A stretch of DNA of 64,000 nt, taken from the NCBI GenBank assembly GCA_016718825.1, contig JADKCL010000015.1:1-64000 (forward strand), read 5' to 3'. A program made the translations under genes and the position numbers. Below are positions 8,155-17,220 of this stretch, in pieces. Under the pieces are notes generated by a model that made no database searches, had not been told where the DNA came from, and saw only the letters and a list, made by a program, of their open reading frames with translations. The DNA comes from Bacteroidota bacterium (lineage in GTDB: Bacteria; Bacteroidota; Bacteroidia; J057; JADKCL01). Within the stretch, counting starts at the first letter, position 1; every line of letters begins with the position of its first letter.

Positions 8155-10539
8155 TTACTGCACGGTAAACTCCACGATGGAGCTGTTTTGGGCGACGCCG
8201 CCGACTTCGACATAGACTCTGAAGGCATAATGTTGCGCGACGGTCAGCTGTGGCAATACAATCCCGGGTTTGGGTTCAAAGCTGATTTGGAGGGATTCAT
8301 CGCCGGTGATACTGCTGGAAAGTTGCAAGGATCCCATTTTTTTGTCCGTGTCGAGGCGATAGCGCTGCGAACCGATGAGCGTCATCTGATCCGGGTTCGG
8401 AGTACCATTGTAGCCATTGAGCTGAACGATGAAGTCACCATAATGGGATGCGGGCAATTGCGAAGGGGATCCCACCTGTTCGACCACAAGCTTCGTCGGA
8501 TTGGTCTCCCGGCGAAATGCGATCATGGCACAGGTTCCACTTTTGCCTGTTTGGATCGCAAGGGTGCTGCGCATCGCCACGTTGTTGGTGCTGAGAACCC
8601 AGTTGTGGACGTCAGATGTGCCCTGCGGCAGCGTGATGCCATCTACCGGAGAGTTGATTACAGCAAGGAGGCTCAAAGTCGTGCCACAAGCGGTTTGATT
8701 GGCATCGGATTCGAATATCGGTCTCCAAGGCAGGCTTACCACCACCGATTCATAGGCGGGAATCGCGGGGATGGCAACTGGATCAAGGTGGTTTTGGCTG
8801 AAGTCACTCCATTTTTCATGGGTATTGGCGTAGGTCCAATAGACATCAACGATGCCAGGTTGGGAGGTATTGCAGGAACGATTGAATACGCGCACAAACA
8901 CCTCCTCGTCTTGGCCATTGATGGGCTGCTGATGCTCGGTGCTATTGGCCGGACTGCCTGCATGACGCACCCAAATATCGGGGCTGCTCCAGGCAAAAGC
9001 TTCGGGAGTCATTGCAAAGGTCGCGTCGTCTCCCGTTCCATCTCGGAGCAGAATATCGTTCACGTTGCATATTGTGAAAAGATCTACCTCTGTTTCGTCC
9101 GTACTGCATGCGATAGTTTGAGGGACCACCACGCCGTCTAGTCCTCGCACGAACACAACCCCATTCACCGTATGCTGTATCAAAGTGATGACGGAGGGCG
9201 GCGTGCCGCCAGTGGAAGGCACCAAAATATCGTCCAGGGTCACTTGGCATTGACCGATGCGCCATGGCGCAACGGGATTGAGGGGAGGGTCTCCAAGGCG
9301 AAATGCAGCAACATCCAGTACACGGTCCGTGGCATCGGCGCAAACACCATCGGCATAGTCGAGCTGAAAGTCGGGCCAGAATTTCTGCCGCCATACCGTT
9401 GCACTTGGAAGAGGATTGAATATTCCGGAGTTGGCAAAGTCTAGGCGGGTATCGTACAGATGATAAGCCGGTGACTCGGCAACAGGACGCGAAAAGGCAA
9501 CTCCAAAAAAGTTTGAGTCGATCACAAAAGGAGAGCTTGGCGTTGTGACAAAGGAAATGTCGAAGGGCAGCCGCACCATAAACTCACCGTTACTGGTCAA
9601 GGGTAGTACAATACCACCACGGTTAGGCACATAAGCCGCGGTAAGGGAAGCCCCGTCAATCGCAGATTTCAGAAACTCCGGCAAATACATTGGGTCCATA
9701 ACGGCACGCAAGTAGTCGGCATCCGATTCATTGATTTGACCATCCATATTGCAGTCGGCATGCATATAGTCGATGGTCTGGTTGTCCCAGAAAAAGGTGT
9801 TGCCCCAAGCACAAGCTGAGTAAAGAAAGTCCATGTCGCCAGTCTCATTAGGAGGGTACGAGAGCGGCGAAGGCAAATTGCAGCCGCTTGCAACCGTCAC
9901 AGGATCCAAAACCACAGCATCCTTGATGGCCTGCGCGATCGCATACAAGTCCAGGATATTGCGGTAACCATCGGCATTGGCATCTCCAGGCCATAATTCC
10001 GCATTGGGATCGCTATAAATCATGAATGTAAATGGCGGAGAATTGAATGTCACGGTGACCGTCGTAGGAGTGAGGGTTGCAGGACCATTCGGACTCGGAC
10101 CGCCACCCTTTGCGGAGGCCTTTCTTTCCTTGACCATCCAGAGTTTTACCTTGTCTCCCTTGGCTTCCATTCCGATGCCTTGTGGCATCGAATCAGGCAG
10201 GGTCACGGTGCAAGGAAAACTCAAAGTGACCGTGTCTCCCGAGCGCATGGTGATGGCATTGTATTCGGTGGCAAGGATGGTCGCGCCTTTGCCGAAGTAC
10301 GGCATTTTGTTTCCCTTGGGTTGTTTGGTCGGCGGACCGATGGTGACAGAAGTCGTGCCAGTAGTCTTGTTGATGCAACCTGTCATGAGCCCCATGATGG
10401 CGCAACAAAACAAGACAAGCGCCCATTGTACAGGCAACGCGACCTTGAAGGAGGATCGGCCGCCCGCTTTCGCAAAGGGACGTGTAGGGTTGTCGAACAC
10501 TTGCGCAACCGCAAGATTTTGGTGTGGGTAATTTTTCAT
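8155..10539 (-). CDS. Large lipoprotein with dockerin type I-like repeats
   Basis: A 794-residue protein. A 33-residue basic leader precedes a hydrophobic segment ending in the lipobox 'LMTGC' (Cys55), so it is probably lipidated and envelope-anchored. Residues about 184-281 hold two Ca-binding dockerin-type loops: 'GDANADGYRNILDLYAIAQ' and 'ADCNMDGQINESDADYLRAV'. The rest is predicted beta-sandwich with many Ser/Thr/Pro and ends in 'SIVEFTVQ' without a sorting domain. In non-cellulolytic bacteria such dockerin pairs are usually Ca-stabilised modules, not parts of a cellulosome; no cohesin is seen here. 'TAACTTTT' ends three bases before the ATG. The family is otherwise unrecognised. Confidence 0.8.
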   Translation of the reverse strand: MKNYPHQNLAVAQVFDNPTRPFAKAGGRSSFKVALPVQWALVLFCCAIMGLMTGCINKTTGTTSVTIGPPTKQPKGNKMPYFGKGATILATEYNAITMRSGDTVTLSFPCTVTLPDSMPQGIGMEAKGDKVKLWMVKERKASAKGGGPSPNGPATLTPTTVTVTFNSPPFTFMIYSDPNAELWPGDANADGYRNILDLYAIAQAIKDAVVLDPVTVASGCNLPSPLSYPPNETGDMDFLYSACAWGNTFFWDNQTIDYMHADCNMDGQINESDADYLRAVMDPMYLPEFLKSAIDGASLTAAYVPNRGGIVLPLTSNGEFMVRLPFDISFVTTPSSPFVIDSNFFGVAFSRPVAESPAYHLYDTRLDFANSGIFNPLPSATVWRQKFWPDFQLDYADGVCADATDRVLDVAAFRLGDPPLNPVAPWRIGQCQVTLDDILVPSTGGTPPSVITLIQHTVNGVVFVRGLDGVVVPQTIACSTDETEVDLFTICNVNDILLRDGTGDDATFAMTPEAFAWSSPDIWVRHAGSPANSTEHQQPINGQDEEVFVRVFNRSCNTSQPGIVDVYWTYANTHEKWSDFSQNHLDPVAIPAIPAYESVVVSLPWRPIFESDANQTACGTTLSLLAVINSPVDGITLPQGTSDVHNWVLSTNNVAMRSTLAIQTGKSGTCAMIAFRRETNPTKLVVEQVGSPSQLPASHYGDFIVQLNGYNGTPNPDQMTLIGSQRYRLDTDKKMGSLQLSSSITGDESLQISFEPKPGIVLPQLTVAQHYAFRVYVEVGGVAQNSSIVEFTVQ

Positions 10540-10705
10540 CGTAAAAGTTATTAGAAGAAGTTGTTTAAGAATCTGTTACAAAGGAGGGGCTATTTGCGCG
10601 GGGTGGAAATGGAAAAAATTGCGAACCTGTTCGTTATGGATTGCCGAAAATGCTACATTTATGACCATTATGATTCCCATGGAGCGATTTACTGTTCGTT
10701 AGCGA

Positions 10706-12139
10706 ATGCAAAATACCCAGTTTTTTCTTTGGTTGCGCACCCTCCGTCCCGAGGACATGTTACCCTTCCGGCAGTACCTTGCACAGCCTCAAAACGCTGT
10801 TTGGAAGCTCGCTATCGCCTTTTTTGACTATTTGCAGGTACATCAGGCCGCTTGGCGGGACGTGGAAGTCATTACGGCGCCGCAGTTGAAGGAGGCAGCA
10901 ATTTTCACCCACCTCTATCCAGGGGAGACACTCAAGCCGCAACGCCTGCGCCGCATCATGATGGAATTGCGCACGCTTATCCAAGCTTATGCAACGCACA
11001 GCACACGCTCTTTCCTGCGGCCATCCTTGGATGCGGAGTTTCGTACGCTTTTGTACCTCTTGGAGCGCAATAGCCCCTTGTTTCTGGAGCGGTACCATGC
11101 CGTGACCACGATGATCGAATCCGCTGAATTGGCAGATGACCTCCCGCTTGCACGCATGTGGATCGTGCAGTTGTACAATGAATACCTGATTCACCGGCAG
11201 GCTCCCGAAGACATGTTTGAGCAGCAGTTGGACCATCTCGACGAATTTTACTTGCTGGTCAAGCTCGAGACTTGGACCTCCATGCGCACACGCGAATACC
11301 GGCATCCACAGCGGTATGCTTACCCGTTTGCGGAGGAGATTGACCGCATGGCCGCAGCGGTGGGCACCGACAAGCCGATGGTCGCTCTCTGGCGCGCGGT
11401 GTTTGCGATGGTTGGAAGCGAGGCTTCCTCAGAATTGTTTCAAGAGACCTTGGACGCCCTGGAATTGGTGAAGCCACGGCTAGGCATCCGAATATTGCGG
11501 CAAGTTCGCGGTTATCTCTTCAATGCCCTGATGCGCACACGGCAGACCGATAACCTGCCGTTTTTTCAGCGGCTGCATGCACTGCTCGACAACATGCTCC
11601 ACGAAGGGACGCTGCACCTCCCGGATGGTCGTATGTCCCATCCCTTTTTTCTTTCTTATGTGCGTGCAGCCTGCCTGAGTGGCAATGGCGAAAAAGCCGA
11701 TGCCTTCATCCAAGCCAACCAAGCGATGCTCGTGAGCGCCGACAGCGAGGGGCTATTGCGCTATTCCAATGCCTTGGTGGCCTATTCCCTCGCACAGCCC
11801 AAAAAGAGTTGGAAGATTTTGTCCGTTCTCAAATTCAATGACTTGCGTACCGATGCCTATGCCCGTATGTTGCAGGTTCAATCCGCCTACACCCTCGGTC
11901 AAGAAGACGATGTCTTCCGCTGCAACGACGCCTTGCGCAAGTTCCTCGAGCGCCATCCCGAGCTCGGCGAACGTTTTGTCTCCCTCGTAAAACGGTTTTC
12001 CCAGTTCGTCGACAGCCTTGCAAAAGTGAAATTTGGGCACAATCAACCCGCAAGCACATTGGTCAAGCGCATCCAAAAAGAAGATGCCGCCGAAAAATTG
12101 TGGCTGCTCACCGAGGCGAATACGCTGGGACTCAAATGA
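10706..12139 (+). CDS. Conserved-looking helical protein of unknown function
   Basis: A 477-residue soluble protein that I do not recognise. It has no signal peptide or membrane segment. It appears almost wholly alpha-helical, rich in Leu, Arg and aromatic residues ('FFLWLRTLRPEDMLPFRQYL' near the start), with a repeat-like helical pattern in the C-terminal half, so a TPR- or HEAT-like fold is possible. Codon use matches neighbours. It is a single gene: the divergent lipoprotein lies 166 bp upstream, and an interspersed repeat begins right after its TGA stop at 12137-12139. Confidence 0.8.
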   Translation: MQNTQFFLWLRTLRPEDMLPFRQYLAQPQNAVWKLAIAFFDYLQVHQAAWRDVEVITAPQLKEAAIFTHLYPGETLKPQRLRRIMMELRTLIQAYATHSTRSFLRPSLDAEFRTLLYLLERNSPLFLERYHAVTTMIESAELADDLPLARMWIVQLYNEYLIHRQAPEDMFEQQLDHLDEFYLLVKLETWTSMRTREYRHPQRYAYPFAEEIDRMAAAVGTDKPMVALWRAVFAMVGSEASSELFQETLDALELVKPRLGIRILRQVRGYLFNALMRTRQTDNLPFFQRLHALLDNMLHEGTLHLPDGRMSHPFFLSYVRAACLSGNGEKADAFIQANQAMLVSADSEGLLRYSNALVAYSLAQPKKSWKILSVLKFNDLRTDAYARMLQVQSAYTLGQEDDVFRCNDALRKFLERHPELGERFVSLVKRFSQFVDSLAKVKFGHNQPASTLVKRIQKEDAAEKLWLLTEANTLGLK

Positions 12140-12355
12140 GGCCGCAATCCCCCACGGCAAGGTTTAGCCCTGCCCAAAATTCAATCAGGTCCCCGAACCC
12201 GCCAAAGCCCCGAATCTTTAGATCGCCCAAGCCCTGCAAGGGCGCAATCCCCGAGGGCTTGGTGCAGCCCTGCCCGTTAATTCAATCCGGTCCTCTAACC
12301 CGCCAAAGCCCTGAAAGGGCGCAATCCCCTAGGGCGGGGTGCAGCCCTGCCGTAC
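12140..12355. repeat. Interspersed repeat, copy B (two to three units)
   Basis: It shares the 'CAGGTCCCCGAAC', 'GAATCTTTAGAT' and 'GTGCAGCCCTGCCCGT' blocks with copy A, and its 50-bp core 12302-12351 is identical to 5991-6040. It begins immediately after the stop codon of the upstream plus-strand gene. It extends over the last eight or so codons of the minus-strand gene ending at 12329, so that gene's C-terminus and stop come from the repeat. Confidence 0.85.
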
Positions 12356-13444
12356 ACGAGCCCGTTGATCAACCCGTAAATCCACCCACCTACCAACCCG
12401 TCGACACCATAAACGGCCATTCCCCCGCACCCGACCACGATCCGCAGCCCTCATGCGTCCATTGGCCAAAACCACCTCACCCAAAACCCGCAGCCCACAC
12501 GCAAATGGCAGCCGCACCCAGTGCCGGCCACGTTTTTCGCTGACTTCAACACCCAAAAAGGCCAGCACCGTCGCCTCCGATCCCAACCCGCGCTGCCAAT
12601 CCCGCAAACCGCAAATGTCCAATTCCAGCCCATCGGCAGCATCAAGAGCGCACCAATCCGAACAAACACCGCAGCCTTTCCCATCCGAAGGGCTGATCAA
12701 TTGCAGCCAAAACCGGGCACGGATGGCGCCCTTTGCTGTCGACACGCCTTCCGACACCACCGAACGAAAATTCTCCACCAAAAGGGGAGAGGCATCCGTG
12801 GAAGCGGTACCAAAATGATCCACATATTCCGCCTCAAAACCTTGGTACAAACCCTTCGCGAATTGCGCATTCCACGCTTTGTCCTTTGCCGAACCTTCAT
12901 ACCGTTGCGCGGGCCCACGGTGAGGCGCAAACTGCATCCCCAGATCATAATGCCCGTCACGTCGGGGCATCGCACCAAGCCGCCATTGCGCATCCACGCC
13001 ATTCCGATACGGCGCCAATACCCGCCGCAACGACAACAATTCGCCAGACAAATTGAGTTTTCCCTTTCCAAGTGCCAATGAGAAAGCCTTCGAATCCAAC
13101 CCTGTTTCACAGCCATTCAAGTCCGCCGCCATTCCAAAACGCAGACCTTCCAACTCCGCCCAATCCCAATGAAAACTGCCTTCCCGCGCCAGCCCCAAAC
13201 AGGCCGAAACCCATTCATTGTAAGCCGATTCCCCACCCAACCGCCGCATTGGCGCAGGCATTCCACGCCACGCAACTGCCGCATCCGCCGAGACGCGCCC
13301 AAACAACCGCGAAGCCGCCAAAGCACCCGCCTCGCGACGGTCCCGACGGTCCACCATACGCGCTAACGGCTTCCCATCGTCCACATAGCCGTTCAAATTC
13401 GCACAAGTACCCAGAAAAATTGCCTTTGTTCGCTGCCTGCCCAT
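12329..13444 (-). CDS. Hypothetical protein
   Basis: A 371-residue open frame starting at ATG 13444, with 'TAATTTGG' 16 bases upstream as a possible -7 box. The protein is Arg-, Gly- and Trp-rich, has no signal peptide or membrane segment, and matches nothing I recognise. Its N-terminal 100 residues ('RMVDRRDRREAGALAASRLF', 'SAYNEWVSACLGL') are faintly reminiscent of small structural proteins of the DUF6266 type, but this is weak. The C-terminal residues after about 340 are low-complexity and run into an interspersed repeat. The high GC third position fits coding, yet the unusual composition leaves some doubt. Confidence 0.55.
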   Translation of the reverse strand: MGRQRTKAIFLGTCANLNGYVDDGKPLARMVDRRDRREAGALAASRLFGRVSADAAVAWRGMPAPMRRLGGESAYNEWVSACLGLAREGSFHWDWAELEGLRFGMAADLNGCETGLDSKAFSLALGKGKLNLSGELLSLRRVLAPYRNGVDAQWRLGAMPRRDGHYDLGMQFAPHRGPAQRYEGSAKDKAWNAQFAKGLYQGFEAEYVDHFGTASTDASPLLVENFRSVVSEGVSTAKGAIRARFWLQLISPSDGKGCGVCSDWCALDAADGLELDICGLRDWQRGLGSEATVLAFLGVEVSEKRGRHWVRLPFACGLRVLGEVVLANGRMRAADRGRVRGNGRLWCRRVGRWVDLRVDQRARVRQGCTPP

Positions 13445-13954
13445 GATTTTGGTCTTTGAACCAAATTAAAGATTCCCCGAAAAAAAAGCAAGACCCCTGC
13501 AAATCAACCTGCTCTGTACTTGCTGTCTACCCGCCGAATCCCGCTGTCTTCTTAGGACCTTCCCCGCAACCCGCCTTCGTCAATCGGCGAGGTTTTACAC
13601 CGATTCGAGAGAAGTGGGCGCCCGACGACAAGGATATGCGTTTGGAATGATAAATTCAATGTTAGAAGGCTTTCACCTATAGTTACTCTCCAAATCTAAG
13701 GTCCCCGATCAAAAGCCTAGCTCGGTAGTCGGTCAAAAAACCAAGCGATGACTACAAAGCGAAAACCCAAATTTCACCACCCATCATGTAGCCCCCTCCC
13801 CAATAGCGAAGCGATGGGGAGGGTCGGGGAGAGGCCAACGCAACGCAGACGAATACGATTGATGGATCGCCAATCACTCCGATGGCCAAATTCCCACGTT
13901 TAGAAATAGATAGCCTTGCGACGCGCACCCGTTTCCCGCAATGCGATCCCCATC
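13445..13954. other. Gene-free stretch, 510 bp
   Basis: No gene is seen. It holds a hairpin repeat at 13794-13823. The remainder has no strong structure; the right end abuts the 3' end of a frameshifted lipoprotein gene. Confidence 0.5.
13794..13823. repeat. Hairpin repeat, perfect 9-bp arms
   Basis: CCCTCCCCA (13794-13802) and TGGGGAGGG (13815-13823) pair around a 12-base loop. The surrounding 'GTAGCCCCCTCCCC' and 'GGGTCGGGGAGAGG' context resembles a common dispersed bacterial intergenic repeat. There is no T-run, so it is not an obvious terminator. Confidence 0.7.
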
Positions 13955-14688
13955 CTATTTCGACGGTTGATGTTCATTGAAATGCCCTCCCTCGCCCAGC
14001 CACTCCCGCTTCAACTTCGTTTTCGCGATGAAGGCCCGTTGCTCGTCTTCCGTGGCATAGTCAATGACGAATTGGTGTCCTCCGTTGTCATATTAAGTGT
14101 ACGACCTTTGGTCTTCAGTTCGCAGTGAGATAGGAAAACCGCTGGAAAAGGAGTCGTCGATATACCCGACCTGTTGCAATTCCTATGATTTTGGAACACC
14201 ATTGACAACAAAGTCGATCCATTCGTATTGCGATCGTCCACCCGGAAGCACGCACGGCTCGAATATTCAATCTCCCCATGGGTAATGGCCCCCATACGTT
14301 GCATGAATGTGATGTATTCTTCACTCGGGTCAATGAATTCAAGGTCATACCAAATACAGTCGTTGGTAAAATATTCCCTTGTACCTTCCTTGGTCCATCC
14401 CAAATAATAGTAAAGCTCCTCATAAGGATTCGCAACAAACAAGTCCTCCGGATGGGCTCCAGCTTCACCCGATTCCAGGGCACTGGTCAAGATATCCTGA
14501 GGAGTAATCCCCGGATTGAGTCGGTAGCCAAGGTCCTCAAAAACATCGAGTTGTTGCTGAAATGAAGGGTTTTCGTTCTTGCTGGAATTGTTTTTCGGTG
14601 GATGATTGTCGGAACAAGCATTGCCCGATAATAGCAACAAGATCAAAATGACCTGCAAGGTGGAATTCATGGAAGAGATTGACCGCAT
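13955..14688 (-). CDS. Hypothetical lipoprotein, frameshifted near its C-terminus
   Basis: Translation from ATG 14688 (or 14670) gives a signal peptide with lipobox-like 'LSGNAC' followed by an Asn/Ser/Lys-rich linker, then about 190 residues of an unknown acidic domain ('YYYLGWTKEGTREYFTND'). The frame ends at 14011 with implausible basic sequence. Another frame from about 14100 reads 'GGHQFVIDYATEDEQRAFIA' and stops at 13955. One missing base around 14090-14105 would join them into a protein of about 244 residues. Whether it is a sequencing error or a real mutation is unknown. The gene lies just downstream of mnmE on the opposite flank, same strand. Confidence 0.65.
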
Positions 14689-14827
14689 GATGTTCCGAAG
14701 GTATTGATTTTTAGACAATTTCCGTTTCGTGGGGCTATTTTTCGTCTCGAGAAATGGGCCAAGTGCGGGAAAAATTCTCGCCGGGGCAAATGTTCGAAAC
14801 GCATGCGGCGGGAGGTCCGCTGCGTCG

Positions 14828-16288
14828 TTACTTCCCGATGCAAAACTTCCCAAAAATATTCCCCAAGATCTCGTCCGTGGAAATTTCGCCCGTAATGCTG
14901 CCCATATGATACAATGCAGCGCGAATATCAATGGACACCAAATCCCCGCTCATGCCGATACCCATCGCTTCCCGCGCCGAAATGAGGCTCTCATAGGTTT
15001 GCCGCAAAGCATGCAAATGCCGCGCATTCGAGATGATCGTCGCCTCCGGATTGTGGCTCCCTTCCCAATAACTCCGCACAGACGCCACCATCGCCTCCTT
15101 CAACAAATCCACCTGAAACCCAGTCTTCGCACTAATCCGCAAAACATCCACAGCCGCAATATCATCTTTACCCTCCAAGCCACTCATTTCACCACCCGCA
15201 CGAGAATTCACCCCCCCAATGTGATTCTGCAAATTCTGCTTCTGGAAATCCTGCAAATTCTGTAAATTCTGATCCAGAAACTGATCGGCCTTATTCGCCA
15301 CCCTCAGGATATGCGTACTCTCCGGCAATCCCAGCGCGGATATTGCGGTCTCCACATCGCCGGGTCCTTCCTCTGCCGGATCAAACAAATAGAGCACCAG
15401 ACTTGCCTTTTGCGCCAGACCAATGCTGCGTTGCACGCCTTCGGCCTCAATTTCGTCGACCGTCTCCCGAATTCCCGCGGTGTCTTGCAGTCGAAATTCG
15501 ATGCCGTCGATGACGAGCCTTTCCTCGATCATGTCGCGCGTCGTGCCTGCGGTGGCGCTCACGATGGCGCGGTTGTCTTGCAGCAGCTGATTCAGGAGGG
15601 TGGATTTGCCGGCATTCGGTTTGCCAACGATGGTCGTGGGAACGCCTTCGCGCACCGCATTCCCGAAACTGAAACTCCGGATCAGGCCCGCAATACGGTG
15701 CAGCATTTCGCCAAGCAATTGGTCAAACTGCAAGCGGTCCGCGAATTCGACATCCTCCTCCGCGAAGTCCAATTCCAGTTCCAGCAGCGAAGTGAAATCA
15801 AGCAGGCGTCCGCGGAGGGTTTGCAATTCCCGGGAAATGCCACCACGCATTTGGTGCATGGCGAGGGCATGGTTTTGGGCATTGCTGCTCGCAATCAGGT
15901 CCGCGACCGCCTCCGCCTGCGCGAGGTCCATGGCCCCGTTGAGGTAGGCGCGCTGTGTAAATTCGCCGGCGGTGGCCAAGCGTGCCCCGTTGGAAAGCAA
16001 GGTGCCGAGGGCCTCCCGCAAGATGAAGGGGCTCCCGTGGAAGGAGATTTCGACGACGTCCTCGCGGGTAAAGGAACGCGGCGCGCGAAAGACGGTCAGC
16101 AGCACTTCATCGAGCGTCTTCTCATTCGCCAGGAACTGCCCGAAATGCAACGTATATCCCTTGGCCTCCGCAATATTTTTACTGAAGACGCGGTCCGCAA
16201 TCGAAATGGCATCAGGACCGGACAAGCGAATCATGCCGATCGCACCCAAGCCCTGTGGTGTGGAAATCGCGACGATGGTGTCAGTCAT
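14828..16288 (-). CDS. mnmE: tRNA uridine-5-carboxymethylaminomethyl(34) GTPase MnmE
   Basis: A 486-residue GTPase that works with MnmG to modify the wobble uridine of certain tRNAs. ATG 16288 gives the standard N-terminus 'MTDTIVAISTPQGLGAIG', the formyl-THF-binding domain. The G domain has P-loop 'GKPNAGKS' (222-229), 'DTAG' and 'NKAD' (332-335). The C-terminus ends in 'GNIFGKFCIGK' with the catalytic Cys. Between NKAD and the following 'SAKTG' there are about 50 residues instead of the usual 25. The extra part contains a Gln-Asn-Leu tripeptide repeat encoded by a DNA repeat (15222-15278). It follows a DUF4412-like gene by 19 bp. Confidence 0.97.
   Translation of the reverse strand: MTDTIVAISTPQGLGAIGMIRLSGPDAISIADRVFSKNIAEAKGYTLHFGQFLANEKTLDEVLLTVFRAPRSFTREDVVEISFHGSPFILREALGTLLSNGARLATAGEFTQRAYLNGAMDLAQAEAVADLIASSNAQNHALAMHQMRGGISRELQTLRGRLLDFTSLLELELDFAEEDVEFADRLQFDQLLGEMLHRIAGLIRSFSFGNAVREGVPTTIVGKPNAGKSTLLNQLLQDNRAIVSATAGTTRDMIEERLVIDGIEFRLQDTAGIRETVDEIEAEGVQRSIGLAQKASLVLYLFDPAEEGPGDVETAISALGLPESTHILRVANKADQFLDQNLQNLQDFQKQNLQNHIGGVNSRAGGEMSGLEGKDDIAAVDVLRISAKTGFQVDLLKEAMVASVRSYWEGSHNPEATIISNARHLHALRQTYESLISAREAMGIGMSGDLVSIDIRAALYHMGSITGEISTDEILGNIFGKFCIGK
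15222..15278 (-). repeat. 9-bp tandem repeat inside mnmE, in frame
   Basis: On the plus strand, 9-base units of the form CAAATTCTG or TAAATTCTG recur with some decay. Because the period is a multiple of three the insertion keeps frame, giving Q-N-L tripeptides in the G domain after the NKAD motif. Similar AAATCCTG/AAATTCTG units are frequent intergenic repeats in Bacteroidota, so a dispersed repeat may have entered the gene. Confidence 0.75.
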
Positions 16289-16307
16289 ATCCTGCGAATG
16301 AATGGTG

Positions 16308-17024
16308 TCATTGACGTTTTTTTTGCCGTTCGTTGCGCCTCCTTGCGGCATTGTGGCCCCGATGGCTCGGAAAATCCCCGGCCTTGTATTGCGCATACGT
16401 CATCGGAATGCAGAAATCCACCACACCGAGGTCATACAAATCACGGCGGGCAGGGGTGAAAAAGACCGTATCAGCAACATAATGGGCGACAATGGCACCC
16501 AGATGATCTTCGATCTCCAGCGGAAACCCGTCGATGCCATAATAGGAGAAACTGGAATTGCCCGGGCTCGCCTTCAACGCCGGCGTGACCCAAAGGTCAA
16601 CATAGCCGCGTTCATCGCGAAAGCGCACATGTTTGCAGGAGTATCCCAAAATGTCCTTGCGCTCGATGAATTCCTCCATCTCAAAGCTCATCTCGGGCAA
16701 GTATTCCGCCAATTCGGTCGTTTGCAAGCGCACGCCATAATAATCCTCATGTTCTTGATGCAAAAGCACCCCGCGGCCGCTGTCGCCATCGTAAATCAGG
16801 GTAGTGCCCAAAATGGTGTCAAGGCTCACCTCAAAATAGGATTTGTTGCCTTCCACGACCATGATAGCAATGGCAGTGCTCATGATCTCGTTCACGTCTT
16901 GCGTGGAACGCGGCGAATAGAATTCGATGCCATAAGCAACACCAAAATCCTGCACCGGCTGCCCAAACAGACGGCAAGCAGCGAGGAAGAACAACAAAAT
17001 CAAGCACCTACGCATCAGTTTCAT
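16308..17024 (-). CDS. Secreted DUF4412-like protein
   Basis: A 238-residue protein with signal peptide 'MKLMRRCLILLFFLAAC'; the Cys could be a lipobox, or cleavage may follow 'LFG'. The domain parallels its upstream neighbour: 'ILGYSCKHVRFRD', 'VDLWVTPAL' and 'GIDGFPLEIE' match 'IAGYKCEEYIVKN', 'MHMWCTAKI' and 'VEGFPLEMD' there. Both belong to the periplasmic or outer-membrane DUF4412/GLPGLI-like group of Bacteroidota, whose function is unknown. The final 25 residues are basic ('HNAARRRNERQKKRQ'). Confidence 0.8.
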   Translation of the reverse strand: MKLMRRCLILLFFLAACRLFGQPVQDFGVAYGIEFYSPRSTQDVNEIMSTAIAIMVVEGNKSYFEVSLDTILGTTLIYDGDSGRGVLLHQEHEDYYGVRLQTTELAEYLPEMSFEMEEFIERKDILGYSCKHVRFRDERGYVDLWVTPALKASPGNSSFSYYGIDGFPLEIEDHLGAIVAHYVADTVFFTPARRDLYDLGVVDFCIPMTYAQYKAGDFPSHRGHNAARRRNERQKKRQ

Positions 17025-17104
17025 GGGCGGATGTCCATCGGGGAGTCAATGTCGTTGAGCTGGAATATTGGAGTTGCCCCGAGCAAGCCGAAAGTCTATG
17101 TAAC

Positions 17105-17220
17105 TCTCCATTCTCCATTAGCTTCGCTGAACCCTTCGCGTTTACTTTGTTGAACCCTTCTCAATTCTCCATTCTCGATTCTCCAAACAACTTTCACCTC
17201 ACTTTCCACTTTTCACTTCT
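17105..17220. repeat. Heptanucleotide tandem repeats (ATTCTCC/ATTCTCA and CACTTTT types)
   Basis: Seven-base units ATTCTCC/ATTCTCA occur at 17105-17120 and 17161-17184, then CACTTTC/CACTTTT units at 17199-17220. The TGA stop of the DUF4412 gene (17213-17215 on the minus strand) lies in the first AAGTGAA unit. Confidence 0.85.

Noticed and set aside
8146..9141. A 331-codon open frame on the plus strand
   Set aside because: Antisense to the dockerin lipoprotein; no signal or motif of its own.
15311..16459. A 382-codon open frame on the plus strand
   Set aside because: Antisense to mnmE, which is certain.
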